Part shown: one piece after another, positions 17,132 to 26,376 of the stretch
Numbering within the stretch: position 1 is the stretch's first letter
How the letters are laid out: each line of letters begins with the position of its first letter
Source: Pasteurella dagmatis
GTDB taxonomy: Bacteria > Pseudomonadota > Gammaproteobacteria > Enterobacterales > Pasteurellaceae
Reading direction: 5' to 3'
NCBI RefSeq assembly: GCF_900186835.1
Contig: NZ_LT906448.1
Span: forward strand, 744,001 to 808,000
DNA length: 64,000 bases
Made by a program: the position numbers and the translations under genes
The notes under the pieces: model-generated
The model's database searches: none
Told to the model about the DNA's origin: nothing
What the model saw: only the letters and a program-made list of their open reading frames with translations

Positions 17132-17418
17132 ACTTGCGTTTATTTTTTAAAGCTTGATTTACAAATAAAAAATTGATTTTTAATAGAATTTTATTGCTCT
17201 AATACATGAATAGGATAGCGTATATCTATTGACAAGTTTAAATTAATAACAATTATCCATATAAAATGTAGTGTTAATTTTTATATAAAGTGTTAAGTAA
17301 TGCTAATGATTTCACTGCATTAGTGAAAAAATTTTTATCATAAATTAAATTGATGAGATGATTTAGATAGGGTTATTAAATTTTATTGAGCAGGGTGGTT
17401 TAATAACTGAAATATATA
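17132..17418. other. Gene-free tract between receptor and autotransporter genes
   Basis: About 290 bp, very AT-rich, without a convincing ORF. It holds a promoter-like pair on the plus strand (TTTAAA 17237-17242, TATAAA 17260-17265), a weak Fur-like match (17239-17257) and a 7-bp hairpin (17310-17328). Both flanking genes point the other way, so a small RNA is possible but unproven. Confidence 0.3.
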
Positions 17419-17451
17419 AAAAGAGCTATTTCATAATGAAATAGCTCTTTT
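17419..17451 (-). terminator. Terminator of the giant autotransporter gene
   Basis: The 14-bp perfect arms AAAAGAGCTATTTC and GAAATAGCTCTTTT enclose a 5-nt loop, with T-rich sequence after it on the minus strand. Confidence 0.9.
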
Positions 17452-17474
17452 GATAAGGAATGTTTTGTTATGAA

Positions 17475-20400
17475 TTAGAATTCAAAATTCACACCAACAT
17501 TATATGATGTTCCACTACCGTTAGGTCCCATTGAGAAACCTGCTTTCGCAGCAACATTTTTGCTAAAGCGGTAACCAGTACCCACTGCCACTGCAGTTTT
17601 ACCTTTATAACCACCTACAGCTGCACTTACGTTCACTTTTCCTACGTTATATGGTTGGAATAAGCCACTTAATGCTGCTTGAGTTGCAAGGCCAGTTTGA
17701 ACCTCTTTATTTAAGCGATTAACACTTTGATCAAGTCTTGCAATACCAGCTTTGTTGACTTCGATGTTTTTCGCATTTGTCTCAACATTTCCTGCATTCA
17801 CATTAATATTTGATTTAATGATCTGAATTTCTTTGCGGTTATTCGCAATATTCACAGTATTTTGTTGAATGTTGTTTTGGTTAATAGTGATATCTTTGCG
17901 GTTTTGTTCAATATTCACTGCGTTATTGTGAATATTAGTTTGGTTCACTTGGATATCAGTACGGTTTTGTGCGATATTCACATTATTATTGTGGATGTTA
18001 ACGCTGTTGTTATGAATATTTTGTTGGTTATTCGCAATATTCGTTGCATTAACATTAATATCCTTACGGTTATCAATCACGTTAACAATAGTTTTGTTGA
18101 TATCGGTACGGTTATTCGCAATATTTTGCGTATTCGCATTAATATCAGTGCGGTTGTTTGCGATGTTTTGAATGTTCACATCAATATCAGCACGATTGTT
18201 CGCGATATTTTGTGCGTTTACGTTGATATCATTACGGTTATTCACGATATTTTGTGCGTTTACGTTAATATCAGTGCGGTTAAGCGCGATATTTTGAGTG
18301 TTTGCATTAATATCAGTGCGGTTGTTCACGATATTTTGCGTATTCACATTAATGTTATTGCGGTTATGTGCGATATTTTGAATATTCGCATTAATATCGG
18401 TACGGTTATTCGCGATATTTTGAATATTCGCATTAATATCAGTACGGTTACTTGCAATATTGCCTGCATTAATATTGATATTGTTGCTGTTGTTAGCAAT
18501 GTTACCCGCATTAATGTTGATGTTGTTTGCATTGTTAGCAATGTTGCCAGCATTTACATTAATGTTATGAGAGTTGTTTGCAATGTTACCTGCATTCACA
18601 TCAATATCGTGACGGTTATTCGCAATATTCACAATGTTTGTGTTGATGTCTGTACGGTTGTCTTTGATATTCGCAATGTTTGTATTGATATCAGTACGGT
18701 TATCACGAATATTAGCAGTATTACGGTCGATATCGGTACGGTTATCGCGAATATTAGCAATATTGCGGTTGATATCGGTACGGTTGTCTGCAATGTTTTT
18801 CGCATTATTAATAATATGTGAACGATTTACATTAATATCTGTGCGGTTAGCGTTGATATCTGTGCGATTGTCTTTGATATTCGCAATATTACGATCAATA
18901 TCAGTACGGTTATCACGAATATTAGCAGTATTACGGTCGATATCGGTGCGGTTATCGCGAATATTAGCAATATTGCGGTTGATATCGGTACGGTTGTCTG
19001 CAATGTTTTTCGCATTGTTAATAATGTGACCACGGTTATCCGCAATGTTTTTCGCATTATTAATAATATGTGAACGATTTACATTAATATCTGTGCGGTT
19101 AGCGTTGATATCTGTGCGATTGTCTTTGATATTCGCAATATTACGATCAATATCAGTACGGTTATCACGAATATTAGCAGTATTACGGTCGATATCAGTA
19201 CGGTTATCACGAATATTAGCAATATTACGGTTGATATCGGTACGGTTGTCTGCAATGTTTTTCGCATTGTTAATAATGTGACCACGGTTATCCGCAATGT
19301 TTTTCGCATTATTAATAATATGTGAACGATTTACATTAATATCTGTGCGATTGTCTTTGATATTAGCAATATTACGATCAATATCAGTACGGTTATCACG
19401 AATATTAGCAGTATTACGGTCGATATCGGTACGGTTATCGCGAATATTAGCAATATTGCGGTTGATATCGGTACGGTTGTCTGCAATGTTTTTCGCATTG
19501 TTAATAATGTGACCACGGTTATCCGCAATGTTTTTCGCATTATTAATAATATGTGAACGATTTACATTAATATCTGTGCGATTGTCTTTGATATTCGCAA
19601 TGTTTGTATTGATATCAGTACGGTTATCACGAATATTAGCAGTATTACGGTCGATATCAGTACGGTTATCACGAATATTAGCAATATTACGGTTGATATC
19701 GGTACGGTTGTCTGCAATGTTTTTCGCATTGTTAATAATGTGACCACGGTTATCCGCAATGTTTTTCGCATTATTAATAATATGTGAACGATTTACATTA
19801 ATATCTGTGCGATTGTCTTTGATATTAGCAATATTACGATCAATATCAGTACGGTTATCACGAATATTAGCAGTATTACGGTCGATATCGGTACGGTTAT
19901 CGCGAATATTAGCAATATTGCGGTTGATATCGGTACGGTTGTCTGCAATGTTTTTCGCATTGTTAATAATGTGACCACGGTTATCCGCAATGTTTTTCGC
20001 ATTATTAATAATATGTGAACGATTTACATTAATATCTGTGCGATTGTCTTTGATATTCGCAATGTTTGTATTGATATCAGTACGGTTATCACGAATATTA
20101 GCAGTATTACGGTCGATATCGGTGCGGTTATCGCGAATATTAGCAATATTGCGGTTGATATCGGTACGGTTGTCTGCAATGTTTTTCGCATTATTAATAA
20201 TATGTGAACGATTTACATTAATATCTGTGCGATTGTCTTTGATATTCGCAATGTTTGTATTGATATCAGTACGGTTATCACGAATATTAGCAGTATTACG
20301 GTCGATATCGGTGCGGTTATCACGAATATTAGCAATATTGCGGTTGATATCGGTACGGTTGTCTGCAATGTTTTTCGCATTATTAATAATATGTGAACGA

Positions 20401-22943
20401 TTTACATTAATATCTGTGCGATTGTCTTTGATATTAGCAATATTACGATCAATATCAGTACGGTTATCACGAATATTAGCAGTATTACGGTCGATATCAG
20501 TACGGTTATCGCGAATATTAGCAGTATTACGGTCAATATCAGTACGGTTATCGCGAATATTAGCAATATTGCGGTTGATATCGGTACGGTTGTCTGCAAT
20601 GTTTTTCGCATTGTTAATAATGTGACCACGGTTATCCGCAATGTTTTTCGCATTATTAATAATATGTGAACGATTTACATTAATATCTGTGCGGTTAGCG
20701 TTGATATCTGTGCGATTGTCTTTGATATTAGCAATATTACGATCAATATCAGTACGGTTATCACGAATATTAGCAGTATTACGGTCGATATCGGTACGGT
20801 TATCGCGAATATTAGCAATATTGCGGTTGATATCGGTACGGTTGTCTGCAATGTTTTTCGCATTGTTAATAATGTGACCGCGGTTATCTGCAATATTCGC
20901 TGCATTATTGATGATGTGAGCACGGTTTACATTGATATCGTGACGATTGTGTGCAATGTTGTGTGCATTGTTAATAATGTGACCACGGTTATCTGCAATA
21001 TTCGCTGCATTATTGATGATGTGTGCACGGTTTACATTAATGTCAGCACGATTGTGTGCAATATTGTGAGCGTTGTTAATAATGTGACCACGGTTATCTG
21101 CAATATTCGCCGCATTATTGATAATGTGGGTGCGGTTCACGTTGATATCGTGACGATTGTGGTTGATGCGTGATGCATTCACATCAATGCGGTGACTATT
21201 GTGATCAATACGAGCAGAATTAATGTTAATACGTTGGTTATTATGCGCAATATTATGTGCATTATTAATGATATGAGCACGGTTTACATTAATGTCAGCA
21301 CGATTGTGTGCGATATTGTGTGCATTGTTAATAATGTGACCACGGTTATCTGCAATATTCGCTGCATTATTGATGATGTGTGCACGGTTCACGTTGATAT
21401 CGTGACGATTGTGTGCAATGTTGTGAGCATTGTTAATAATGTGACCACGGTTATCTGCAATATTCGCCGCATTATTGATAATGTGGGTGCGGTTCACGTT
21501 GATATCGTGACGATTGTGGTTGATGCGTGATGCATTCACATCAATGCGGTGACTATTGTGATCAATACGAGCAGAATTAATGTTAATACGTTGGTTATTA
21601 TGCGCAATATTATGTGCATTATTAATGATATGAGCACGGTTTACATTAATGTCAGCACGATTGTGTGCGATATTGTGTGCATTGTTAATAATGTGACCAC
21701 GGTTATCTGCAATATTTGCTGCATTATTGATGATGTGAGCACGGTTCACGTTGATATCGTGACGATTGTGGTTGATGCGTGATGCATTCACATCAATGCG
21801 GTGACTATTGTGATCAATACGAGCAGAATTAATGTTAATACGTTGGTTATTATGCGCAATATTATGTGCATTATTAATGATATGAGCACGGTTTACATTA
21901 ATGTCAGCACGATTGTGTGCGATATTGTGTGCATTGTTAATAATGTGACCACGGTTATCTGCAATATTCGCTGCATTATTGATGATGTGTGCACGGTTTA
22001 CATTAATGTCAGCGCGATTGTGTGCAATATTGTGAGCGTTGTTAATAATGTGACCACGGTTATCTGCAATATTCGCCGCATTATTGATAATGTGGGTGCG
22101 GTTCACGTTGATATCGTGACGATTGTGATTGATGCGTTGGGTATTATGCGCAATATTTACACTGTTATTATGAATGTTGTGTTTATTAGCTTGGATATTG
22201 CCTGTATTTTTTTGTATAGCACCTTTATTTTTATTTATTTCAATTTGAGCATTTAAAATATCTTTACTGTTTTTTGAAATATTTATTTGATTCGCTTTAA
22301 TATCTTGACGATTATTGACAATATTTACATTGTTTTTGTTGATATTATTTTGAATGTTCTTAATGTCTTTCTTATTTTGAGCAATTTGAGCGGTGTTTTC
22401 TTTATTATTTCCGTGATCAATTCTAATATTATTAATTTTAATATTGTTATTTTGAGTGATTGATAATGTATTATGAACAACAGCTGAAACAATATTTGTT
22501 ACATTTGTTTGATTATGTTTATTGATTGTAACATTAGTAACACTAGGTTTTTGTACTTGAGGTTTATGTTGAATTTGTTGCTGTGGAATTTGTACTATCG
22601 GTAGGCTTTGTTGTTGAATTTGTCTATCGATAATATCATTTCTGTGTTGGTTAATTTGACCTTTCTTTTTAGCTAAATTAAGGGTTCTATCTGTTAATGC
22701 TAATTGCATTTCAACAGAATTGAAGCCATGCTGTAAGTATGATCTTCTATTTGGAAGAATAGCTTGTTGATGGTTCATAATTGGCGCAGTGCCTGTAGTA
22801 GGCAACTGTGCTCCCATAATGTTAGCTCTATATTGATTGTTACTTACTGGTATAAGGTCAGGTGTTACTGCAAAACCTTCCGTTGTTAACATCCCTGTTA
22901 CCAATAAAGTAAGTAAGCTATTTTTAAATGTTAAGTTTTTCAT
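17475..22943 (-). CDS. Giant trimeric autotransporter with an Ile-x-x-Asn heptad stalk
   Basis: A 1,822-residue surface protein. Residues 1-25 are a conventional signal peptide (no extended ESPR form). Residues 26-186 are a Gln/Asn-rich region with no YadA-type head repeats that I can see. Residues 187-1740 are about 222 heptads in continuous register, nearly all Ile at a and Asn at d. Residues 1741-1822 are the neck and YadA-type anchor (L-N-K-E-V-Q-T-G-L-A then a beta-rich tail ending in Phe). Three such chains should form one outer-membrane barrel and a long fibre. Stalk modules are of three kinds: rich in H-I-I-N-N-A, in N-R-T-D-I, and in A-G-N-I. It loosely recalls repeat-modulated Haemophilus adhesins such as Cha, but adhesion itself is an inference. 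AGAGGC lies upstream of the start. Confidence 0.93.
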   Translation of the reverse strand: MKNLTFKNSLLTLLVTGMLTTEGFAVTPDLIPVSNNQYRANIMGAQLPTTGTAPIMNHQQAILPNRRSYLQHGFNSVEMQLALTDRTLNLAKKKGQINQHRNDIIDRQIQQQSLPIVQIPQQQIQHKPQVQKPSVTNVTINKHNQTNVTNIVSAVVHNTLSITQNNNIKINNIRIDHGNNKENTAQIAQNKKDIKNIQNNINKNNVNIVNNRQDIKANQINISKNSKDILNAQIEINKNKGAIQKNTGNIQANKHNIHNNSVNIAHNTQRINHNRHDINVNRTHIINNAANIADNRGHIINNAHNIAHNRADINVNRAHIINNAANIADNRGHIINNAHNIAHNRADINVNRAHIINNAHNIAHNNQRININSARIDHNSHRIDVNASRINHNRHDINVNRAHIINNAANIADNRGHIINNAHNIAHNRADINVNRAHIINNAHNIAHNNQRININSARIDHNSHRIDVNASRINHNRHDINVNRTHIINNAANIADNRGHIINNAHNIAHNRHDINVNRAHIINNAANIADNRGHIINNAHNIAHNRADINVNRAHIINNAHNIAHNNQRININSARIDHNSHRIDVNASRINHNRHDINVNRTHIINNAANIADNRGHIINNAHNIAHNRADINVNRAHIINNAANIADNRGHIINNAHNIAHNRHDINVNRAHIINNAANIADNRGHIINNAKNIADNRTDINRNIANIRDNRTDIDRNTANIRDNRTDIDRNIANIKDNRTDINANRTDINVNRSHIINNAKNIADNRGHIINNAKNIADNRTDINRNIANIRDNRTDIDRNTANIRDNRTDIDRNTANIRDNRTDIDRNIANIKDNRTDINVNRSHIINNAKNIADNRTDINRNIANIRDNRTDIDRNTANIRDNRTDINTNIANIKDNRTDINVNRSHIINNAKNIADNRTDINRNIANIRDNRTDIDRNTANIRDNRTDINTNIANIKDNRTDINVNRSHIINNAKNIADNRGHIINNAKNIADNRTDINRNIANIRDNRTDIDRNTANIRDNRTDIDRNIANIKDNRTDINVNRSHIINNAKNIADNRGHIINNAKNIADNRTDINRNIANIRDNRTDIDRNTANIRDNRTDINTNIANIKDNRTDINVNRSHIINNAKNIADNRGHIINNAKNIADNRTDINRNIANIRDNRTDIDRNTANIRDNRTDIDRNIANIKDNRTDINVNRSHIINNAKNIADNRGHIINNAKNIADNRTDINRNIANIRDNRTDIDRNTANIRDNRTDIDRNIANIKDNRTDINANRTDINVNRSHIINNAKNIADNRGHIINNAKNIADNRTDINRNIANIRDNRTDIDRNTANIRDNRTDIDRNIANIKDNRTDINANRTDINVNRSHIINNAKNIADNRTDINRNIANIRDNRTDIDRNTANIRDNRTDINTNIANIKDNRTDINTNIVNIANNRHDIDVNAGNIANNSHNINVNAGNIANNANNININAGNIANNSNNININAGNIASNRTDINANIQNIANNRTDINANIQNIAHNRNNINVNTQNIVNNRTDINANTQNIALNRTDINVNAQNIVNNRNDINVNAQNIANNRADIDVNIQNIANNRTDINANTQNIANNRTDINKTIVNVIDNRKDINVNATNIANNQQNIHNNSVNIHNNNVNIAQNRTDIQVNQTNIHNNAVNIEQNRKDITINQNNIQQNTVNIANNRKEIQIIKSNINVNAGNVETNAKNIEVNKAGIARLDQSVNRLNKEVQTGLATQAALSGLFQPYNVGKVNVSAAVGGYKGKTAVAVGTGYRFSKNVAAKAGFSMGPNGSGTSYNVGVNFEF
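17750..18650 (-). repeat. Diverged 42-bp (14-aa) repeats, anchor-proximal stalk
   Basis: Two-heptad units of the form I-x-N-N-x-x-x-I-x-V-N-A-x-N recur with many substitutions (about 1431 to 1731 in the protein). They are more diverged than the central array, suggesting an older part of the stalk. Confidence 0.75.
18650..20880 (-). repeat. Tandem 231-bp (77-aa) repeat array, about ten copies
   Basis: Each unit encodes eleven heptads built around N-R-T-D-I-N-R-N-I-A-N-I-R-D and H-I-I-N-N-A-K. Equivalent sites recur at 19297, 19528, 19759 and 19990, exactly 231 bp apart; the previous interval (19045-19297) is 252 bp because of one extra heptad. I count about ten units differing by whole heptads. 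Copies are nearly identical at DNA level, which points to recent expansion or gene conversion. Confidence 0.9.
20880..22154 (-). repeat. H-I-I-N-N-A type heptad repeats, distal stalk
   Basis: The modules H-I-I-N-N-A-x-N-I-A and N-N-Q-R-I-N-I-N-S-A-R recur. The latter appears three times at spacings of 357 and 252 bp, both whole multiples of 21 bp. Divergence is low. Confidence 0.85.
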
Positions 22944-23220
22944 TCGAAAGCCTCTTAAATATCTTATATTTGATGCCTATACATCACTAGCTTTTTATTT
23001 GAACAAAACTGTTATATTTTATGTTCTATAATAAAATACTCTTATACTAGATATTATTAAAATGACTTTTACAAACTTTTACACATTAAAAAATGAACTT
23101 TTTAATAATGACAAGCCCTTATTTAAAAGCTTGTTTGTTTATTAATCTTATTATTGTAAATTTATTTTACTTATATTTAATTAATGTAAATAAGGTAAGT
23201 TGAATATAAGTTATGAAAAT
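22944..23220. other. Upstream region of the autotransporter gene
   Basis: About 280 bp, extremely AT-rich and without an ORF. It must contain the autotransporter promoter, but several -10-like elements compete and I cannot choose one. ACAAGC (23111-23116) and GCTTGT (23129-23134) can form a stem. I see no simple-sequence tract of the kind that drives phase variation. Confidence 0.35.
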
Positions 23221-23250
23221 AAAAAGCCGAAATTTTATTTAAATTTCGGC
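23221..23250 (-). terminator. Terminator of msrA
   Basis: GCCGAAATTT (23226-23235) pairs with AAATTTCGGC (23241-23250). The minus strand continues into a T-run. Confidence 0.9.
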
Positions 23251-23281
23251 GTAAGTTAAATATAAAGCAAAATAGCCTTAT

Positions 23282-23806
23282 TTATTTCCATATTTCTTCA
23301 AATTTTACTTTTGCTTTTAAGAATTTAGGGGTAGCCACAAGGGTACAATACGTATTTTGAGGATTTTGTAAGAGGTATCCCTGGTGATATTCTTCAGCAG
23401 AGTAGAATATTTGAGCTGGAAGAACTTCAGTTACAATAGGAGCTTCGAAGTGCGGTTGTAATTCTGCTATTTTTTGTTCTGCAAGTTGTTTTTGTTGATC
23501 GCTTAAATAATAAACTCCACTACGATATTGTGTACCAATATCTTCCCCTTGATGATTTAATTGTGTTGGATTATGAATAGAAAAGAAAATCTCCAATAAT
23601 TTTTCATAACGAATCACAGATTCGTCAAATTCGACTTTCACCGCTTCTGCGTGTCCCGTTTCGCCTGTACAGACTTCTTTATAAGTTGGGTTCTCAGTGG
23701 TTCCATTAATATAACCAGAGGTCGCTTTTTTCACACCTTTAATTTGATTGAAGACGGCTTCGACACACCAGAAACAGCCACCAGCGAAGATTGCTTGTTG
23801 AGTCAT
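23282..23806 (-). CDS. msrA: Peptide-methionine (S)-S-oxide reductase MsrA
   Basis: Reduces S-epimers of methionine sulfoxide in proteins, using thioredoxin. The 174-residue single-domain form has the active-site motif G-C-F-W-C with catalytic Cys11, and the conserved T-G-H-A-E and E-E-Y-H-Q-G-Y segments. There is no signal peptide and no fused MsrB, so it is the cytosolic form. AAGGAG precedes the start. One uptake core lies at 23448-23456. Confidence 0.96.
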   Translation of the reverse strand: MTQQAIFAGGCFWCVEAVFNQIKGVKKATSGYINGTTENPTYKEVCTGETGHAEAVKVEFDESVIRYEKLLEIFFSIHNPTQLNHQGEDIGTQYRSGVYYLSDQQKQLAEQKIAELQPHFEAPIVTEVLPAQIFYSAEEYHQGYLLQNPQNTYCTLVATPKFLKAKVKFEEIWK

Positions 23807-23880
23807 ATATTCTCCTTCGTATTAGTTTTCTCTTTTATTTTGTCGTTCCAATTGTTTTATTCTTACACAATAACAAAGTA

Positions 23881-24816
23881 TTATTGAACTTGTTTAAATT
23901 GGATCATTTCATTTTCTGAAAAATCATTCTGATCTTCGTCATCAATTAAGACTTGGGAAGAGAAGTCTGGTTTGTCAAAAGCAATATCGCCTTCAATATT
24001 CTCTAAAATTTGACCGCGCTTAATGTCTTTAAAATTAAAGAGTGCTGTGTCACATAAATGAGAAGGTACAATATTTTGCATTGCGCTAAACATTGTTTCA
24101 ATACGACCTGGATATTGACGATCCCATGTTTGTAACATTTCTTTGACGACTTGGCGTTGTAAATTCGGTTGAGAACCACAAAGGTTACAAGGGATAATCG
24201 GGAATTGTTTTGCTGAAGCATATTTTTCAATGTCTTTTTCTTTACAATAGGCAAGTGGACGAATCACAATTTGTTTTCCGTCATCGCTAATTAATTTAGG
24301 TGGCATACTTTTTAATTTACCGCCATAGAACATATTTAAGAATAAGGTCTCTAACATATCATCACGGTGATGACCTAGTGCAATTTTGGTCGCCCCTAAT
24401 TCAGTTGCAGTACGATATAAAATACCTCGTCTTAAACGTGAGCAAAGTGAGCAGGTCGTTTTACCTTCAGGAATTTTTTCTTTCACAATACCATAGGTGT
24501 TTTCTTCAACGATTTTATAATCAACACCAATGCTTGCTAAATATTCAGGCAAAATATGCTCAGGGAAACCCGGTTGTTTTTGATCTAAGTTAACCGCCAC
24601 AATATCAAAATGGATCGGGGCATTTAAACGTAAATTTAATAAAATGTCTAACAGCGTATAGCTATCTTTTCCGCCTGAAAGGCAAACCATTACTTTGTCG
24701 CCATTTTCAATCATATTGAAATCAGCAATAGCGTTGCCGACATTGCGACGTAAGCGTTTTTGCAACTTATTAAAGTTGTAAGTCTGTTTTTTATCTTGTT
24801 GAGTTGTTTCTGTCAT
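23881..24816 (-). CDS. ttcA: tRNA 2-thiocytidine(32) synthetase TtcA
   Basis: An ATP-dependent PP-loop enzyme with a Fe-S cluster that thiolates C32 in certain tRNAs. The PP-loop S-G-G-K-D-S is at 47-52, and two C-x2-C pairs (C-S-L-C near 122 and C-N-L-C near 214) hold the cluster. The 311-residue length is normal. The gene diverges from mukF, with an uptake core at 24901-24909 in the shared upstream region. Confidence 0.95.
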   Translation of the reverse strand: MTETTQQDKKQTYNFNKLQKRLRRNVGNAIADFNMIENGDKVMVCLSGGKDSYTLLDILLNLRLNAPIHFDIVAVNLDQKQPGFPEHILPEYLASIGVDYKIVEENTYGIVKEKIPEGKTTCSLCSRLRRGILYRTATELGATKIALGHHRDDMLETLFLNMFYGGKLKSMPPKLISDDGKQIVIRPLAYCKEKDIEKYASAKQFPIIPCNLCGSQPNLQRQVVKEMLQTWDRQYPGRIETMFSAMQNIVPSHLCDTALFNFKDIKRGQILENIEGDIAFDKPDFSSQVLIDDEDQNDFSENEMIQFKQVQ

Positions 24817-25007
24817 TCTCTTTATTCGTCATTCGTTAAAAAATCTGCGTATAGTAAGGCTTAATCCGGATTTTTCCAATAAAAATTCGTAAATGAGGAA
24901 AAGTGCGGTCGATTTTTTGTGAATTTCTTCACTGTTAGAATGGACAAAATCCTGTATAATCAACCAAATTTTTTTGCGTAATTTACCCCCGTTGTGAGAC
25001 TTTTTTA

Positions 25008-26333
25008 ATGCTTGAAACATCACAAACAATTCCTGAGCTCGTTTCTTGGGCAAGAGAGCGTGAGTTTTCTTTAAATTTATCGACAGAGCGTTTAGCCTTT
25101 CTATTGGCTATTGCGATTTATAATAACGAACGCCTTGATGGCGAGATGCTAGAGGCAGATTTAGTCGATATTTTCCGCCATATTTCGAGTGCGTTTGAGC
25201 AGTCCTCAGAAACCATTTCTACACGTGCTAACAATGCTATTAATGAGCTTGTAAAACAGCGTTTTCTAAATCGTTTTAGTAGTGAATTTACTGAAGGGTT
25301 ATCGATCTATCGTTTAACTCCATTGGGTGTAGGGGTGTCAGATTATTACATTCGCCAGCGTGAATTTTCAGCATTGCGTTTATCTGTTCAACTTTCTATT
25401 GTGGCTGATGAAATTCAACGTGCTTCAGAAGCAGCAGAAGAGGGAGGTGATGAGCATCATTGGCGTCGTAATGTGTTTGCTCCACTGAAATATTCTGTGG
25501 CAGAGATTTTTGACAGTATTGATTTATCTCAACGCGTGATGGATGAAAATCAGCAGAGCATTAAAGAAGAAATTGCTGAATTATTAACAAAAGATTGGCA
25601 AGCGGCAATAGCAAGCTGTGAACGTTTATTAGATGAAACATCAGGCAACTTACGCGAATTACAAGATACGTTAAATGCCGCAGGGGACAAATTACAAGCA
25701 CAATTATTACGTATTCAAGATTGTGTGATCGGTCAGGAAAATTTGTATTTTGTGGAACAATTAATTACCGATTTGCAATCAAAACTCGACCGTATTATCA
25801 GCTGGGGCCAGCAAGCTATCGATTTATGGATTGGCTACGATCGCCATGTACATAAATTTATCCGTACCGCAATTGATATGGATAAAAACCGCGTATTTTC
25901 ACAACGTCTGCGTAATTCTATTCATCACTATTTTGATCAGCCTTGGTTCTTATGGACGGCTCAAGCAGAGCGTTTAATTGATTTACGTGATGAAGAATTA
26001 GCACTACGTGAAGAAGATGCCTTAGGTGAATTGCCAGAAGAGTTACAATATGAATCCCTTGCGGATTTACACGATCAAATCGTGGAACATATGCAAGGCT
26101 TATTAATTGATTATCGAGAGCATAACCGCCCAATTAATTTAAGTTTAGTGTTAAAAGAACAATTAGAAAATTACCCTGTCACAAAACATTTTGATGTAGC
26201 ACGTATTATCGTTGATCAAGCAGTCCGTTTAGGTTTGGCAAAAGATGATTTAAGTGGTATTTATCCGCATTGGGAGCCAATCAACCAACGTGGTGCGGAA
26301 GTGCAGGCTCATCCAATTGATGAGTATAAATAA
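25008..26333 (+). CDS. mukF: Chromosome partition protein MukF (kleisin)
   Basis: MukF is the kleisin of the MukBEF condensin: its N-terminal winged-helix domain dimerises and its ends bridge MukB heads. The 441-residue length is typical. The product is acidic and mostly helical, ending [11 protein letters not shown]. It is the first gene of mukF-mukE-mukB, 43 bp before mukE, with an uptake core at 26332-26340 in the spacer. Confidence 0.96.
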   Translation: MLETSQTIPELVSWAREREFSLNLSTERLAFLLAIAIYNNERLDGEMLEADLVDIFRHISSAFEQSSETISTRANNAINELVKQRFLNRFSSEFTEGLSIYRLTPLGVGVSDYYIRQREFSALRLSVQLSIVADEIQRASEAAEEGGDEHHWRRNVFAPLKYSVAEIFDSIDLSQRVMDENQQSIKEEIAELLTKDWQAAIASCERLLDETSGNLRELQDTLNAAGDKLQAQLLRIQDCVIGQENLYFVEQLITDLQSKLDRIISWGQQAIDLWIGYDRHVHKFIRTAIDMDKNRVFSQRLRNSIHHYFDQPWFLWTAQAERLIDLRDEELALREEDALGELPEELQYESLADLHDQIVEHMQGLLIDYREHNRPINLSLVLKEQLENYPVTKHFDVARIIVDQAVRLGLAKDDLSGIYPHWEPINQRGAEVQAHPIDEYK

Positions 26334-26376
26334 GTGCGGTAAGTTTTAGCGAAATTTTATAAATAGAGAACAAACA

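Noticed and set aside
18650-20880. Regular direct repeats that might be taken for a CRISPR array.
   Set aside because: The repeats are contiguous, in frame with one large ORF, multiples of 21 bp, and have no unique spacers or cas genes.
17862-22256. Long plus-strand ORFs (up to 319 aa) and many short ORFs antisense to the autotransporter gene.
   Set aside because: They repeat with the heptad array and arise because the repeat codons contain no stop in other frames. They have no ribosome-binding sites, and their hydrophobic repetitive products are artefacts of the Ile/Asn codons.
24829-25053. 74-aa minus-strand ORF between ttcA and mukF.
   Set aside because: It overlaps the start of mukF and its promoter region, has no recognisable product and no good ribosome-binding site.
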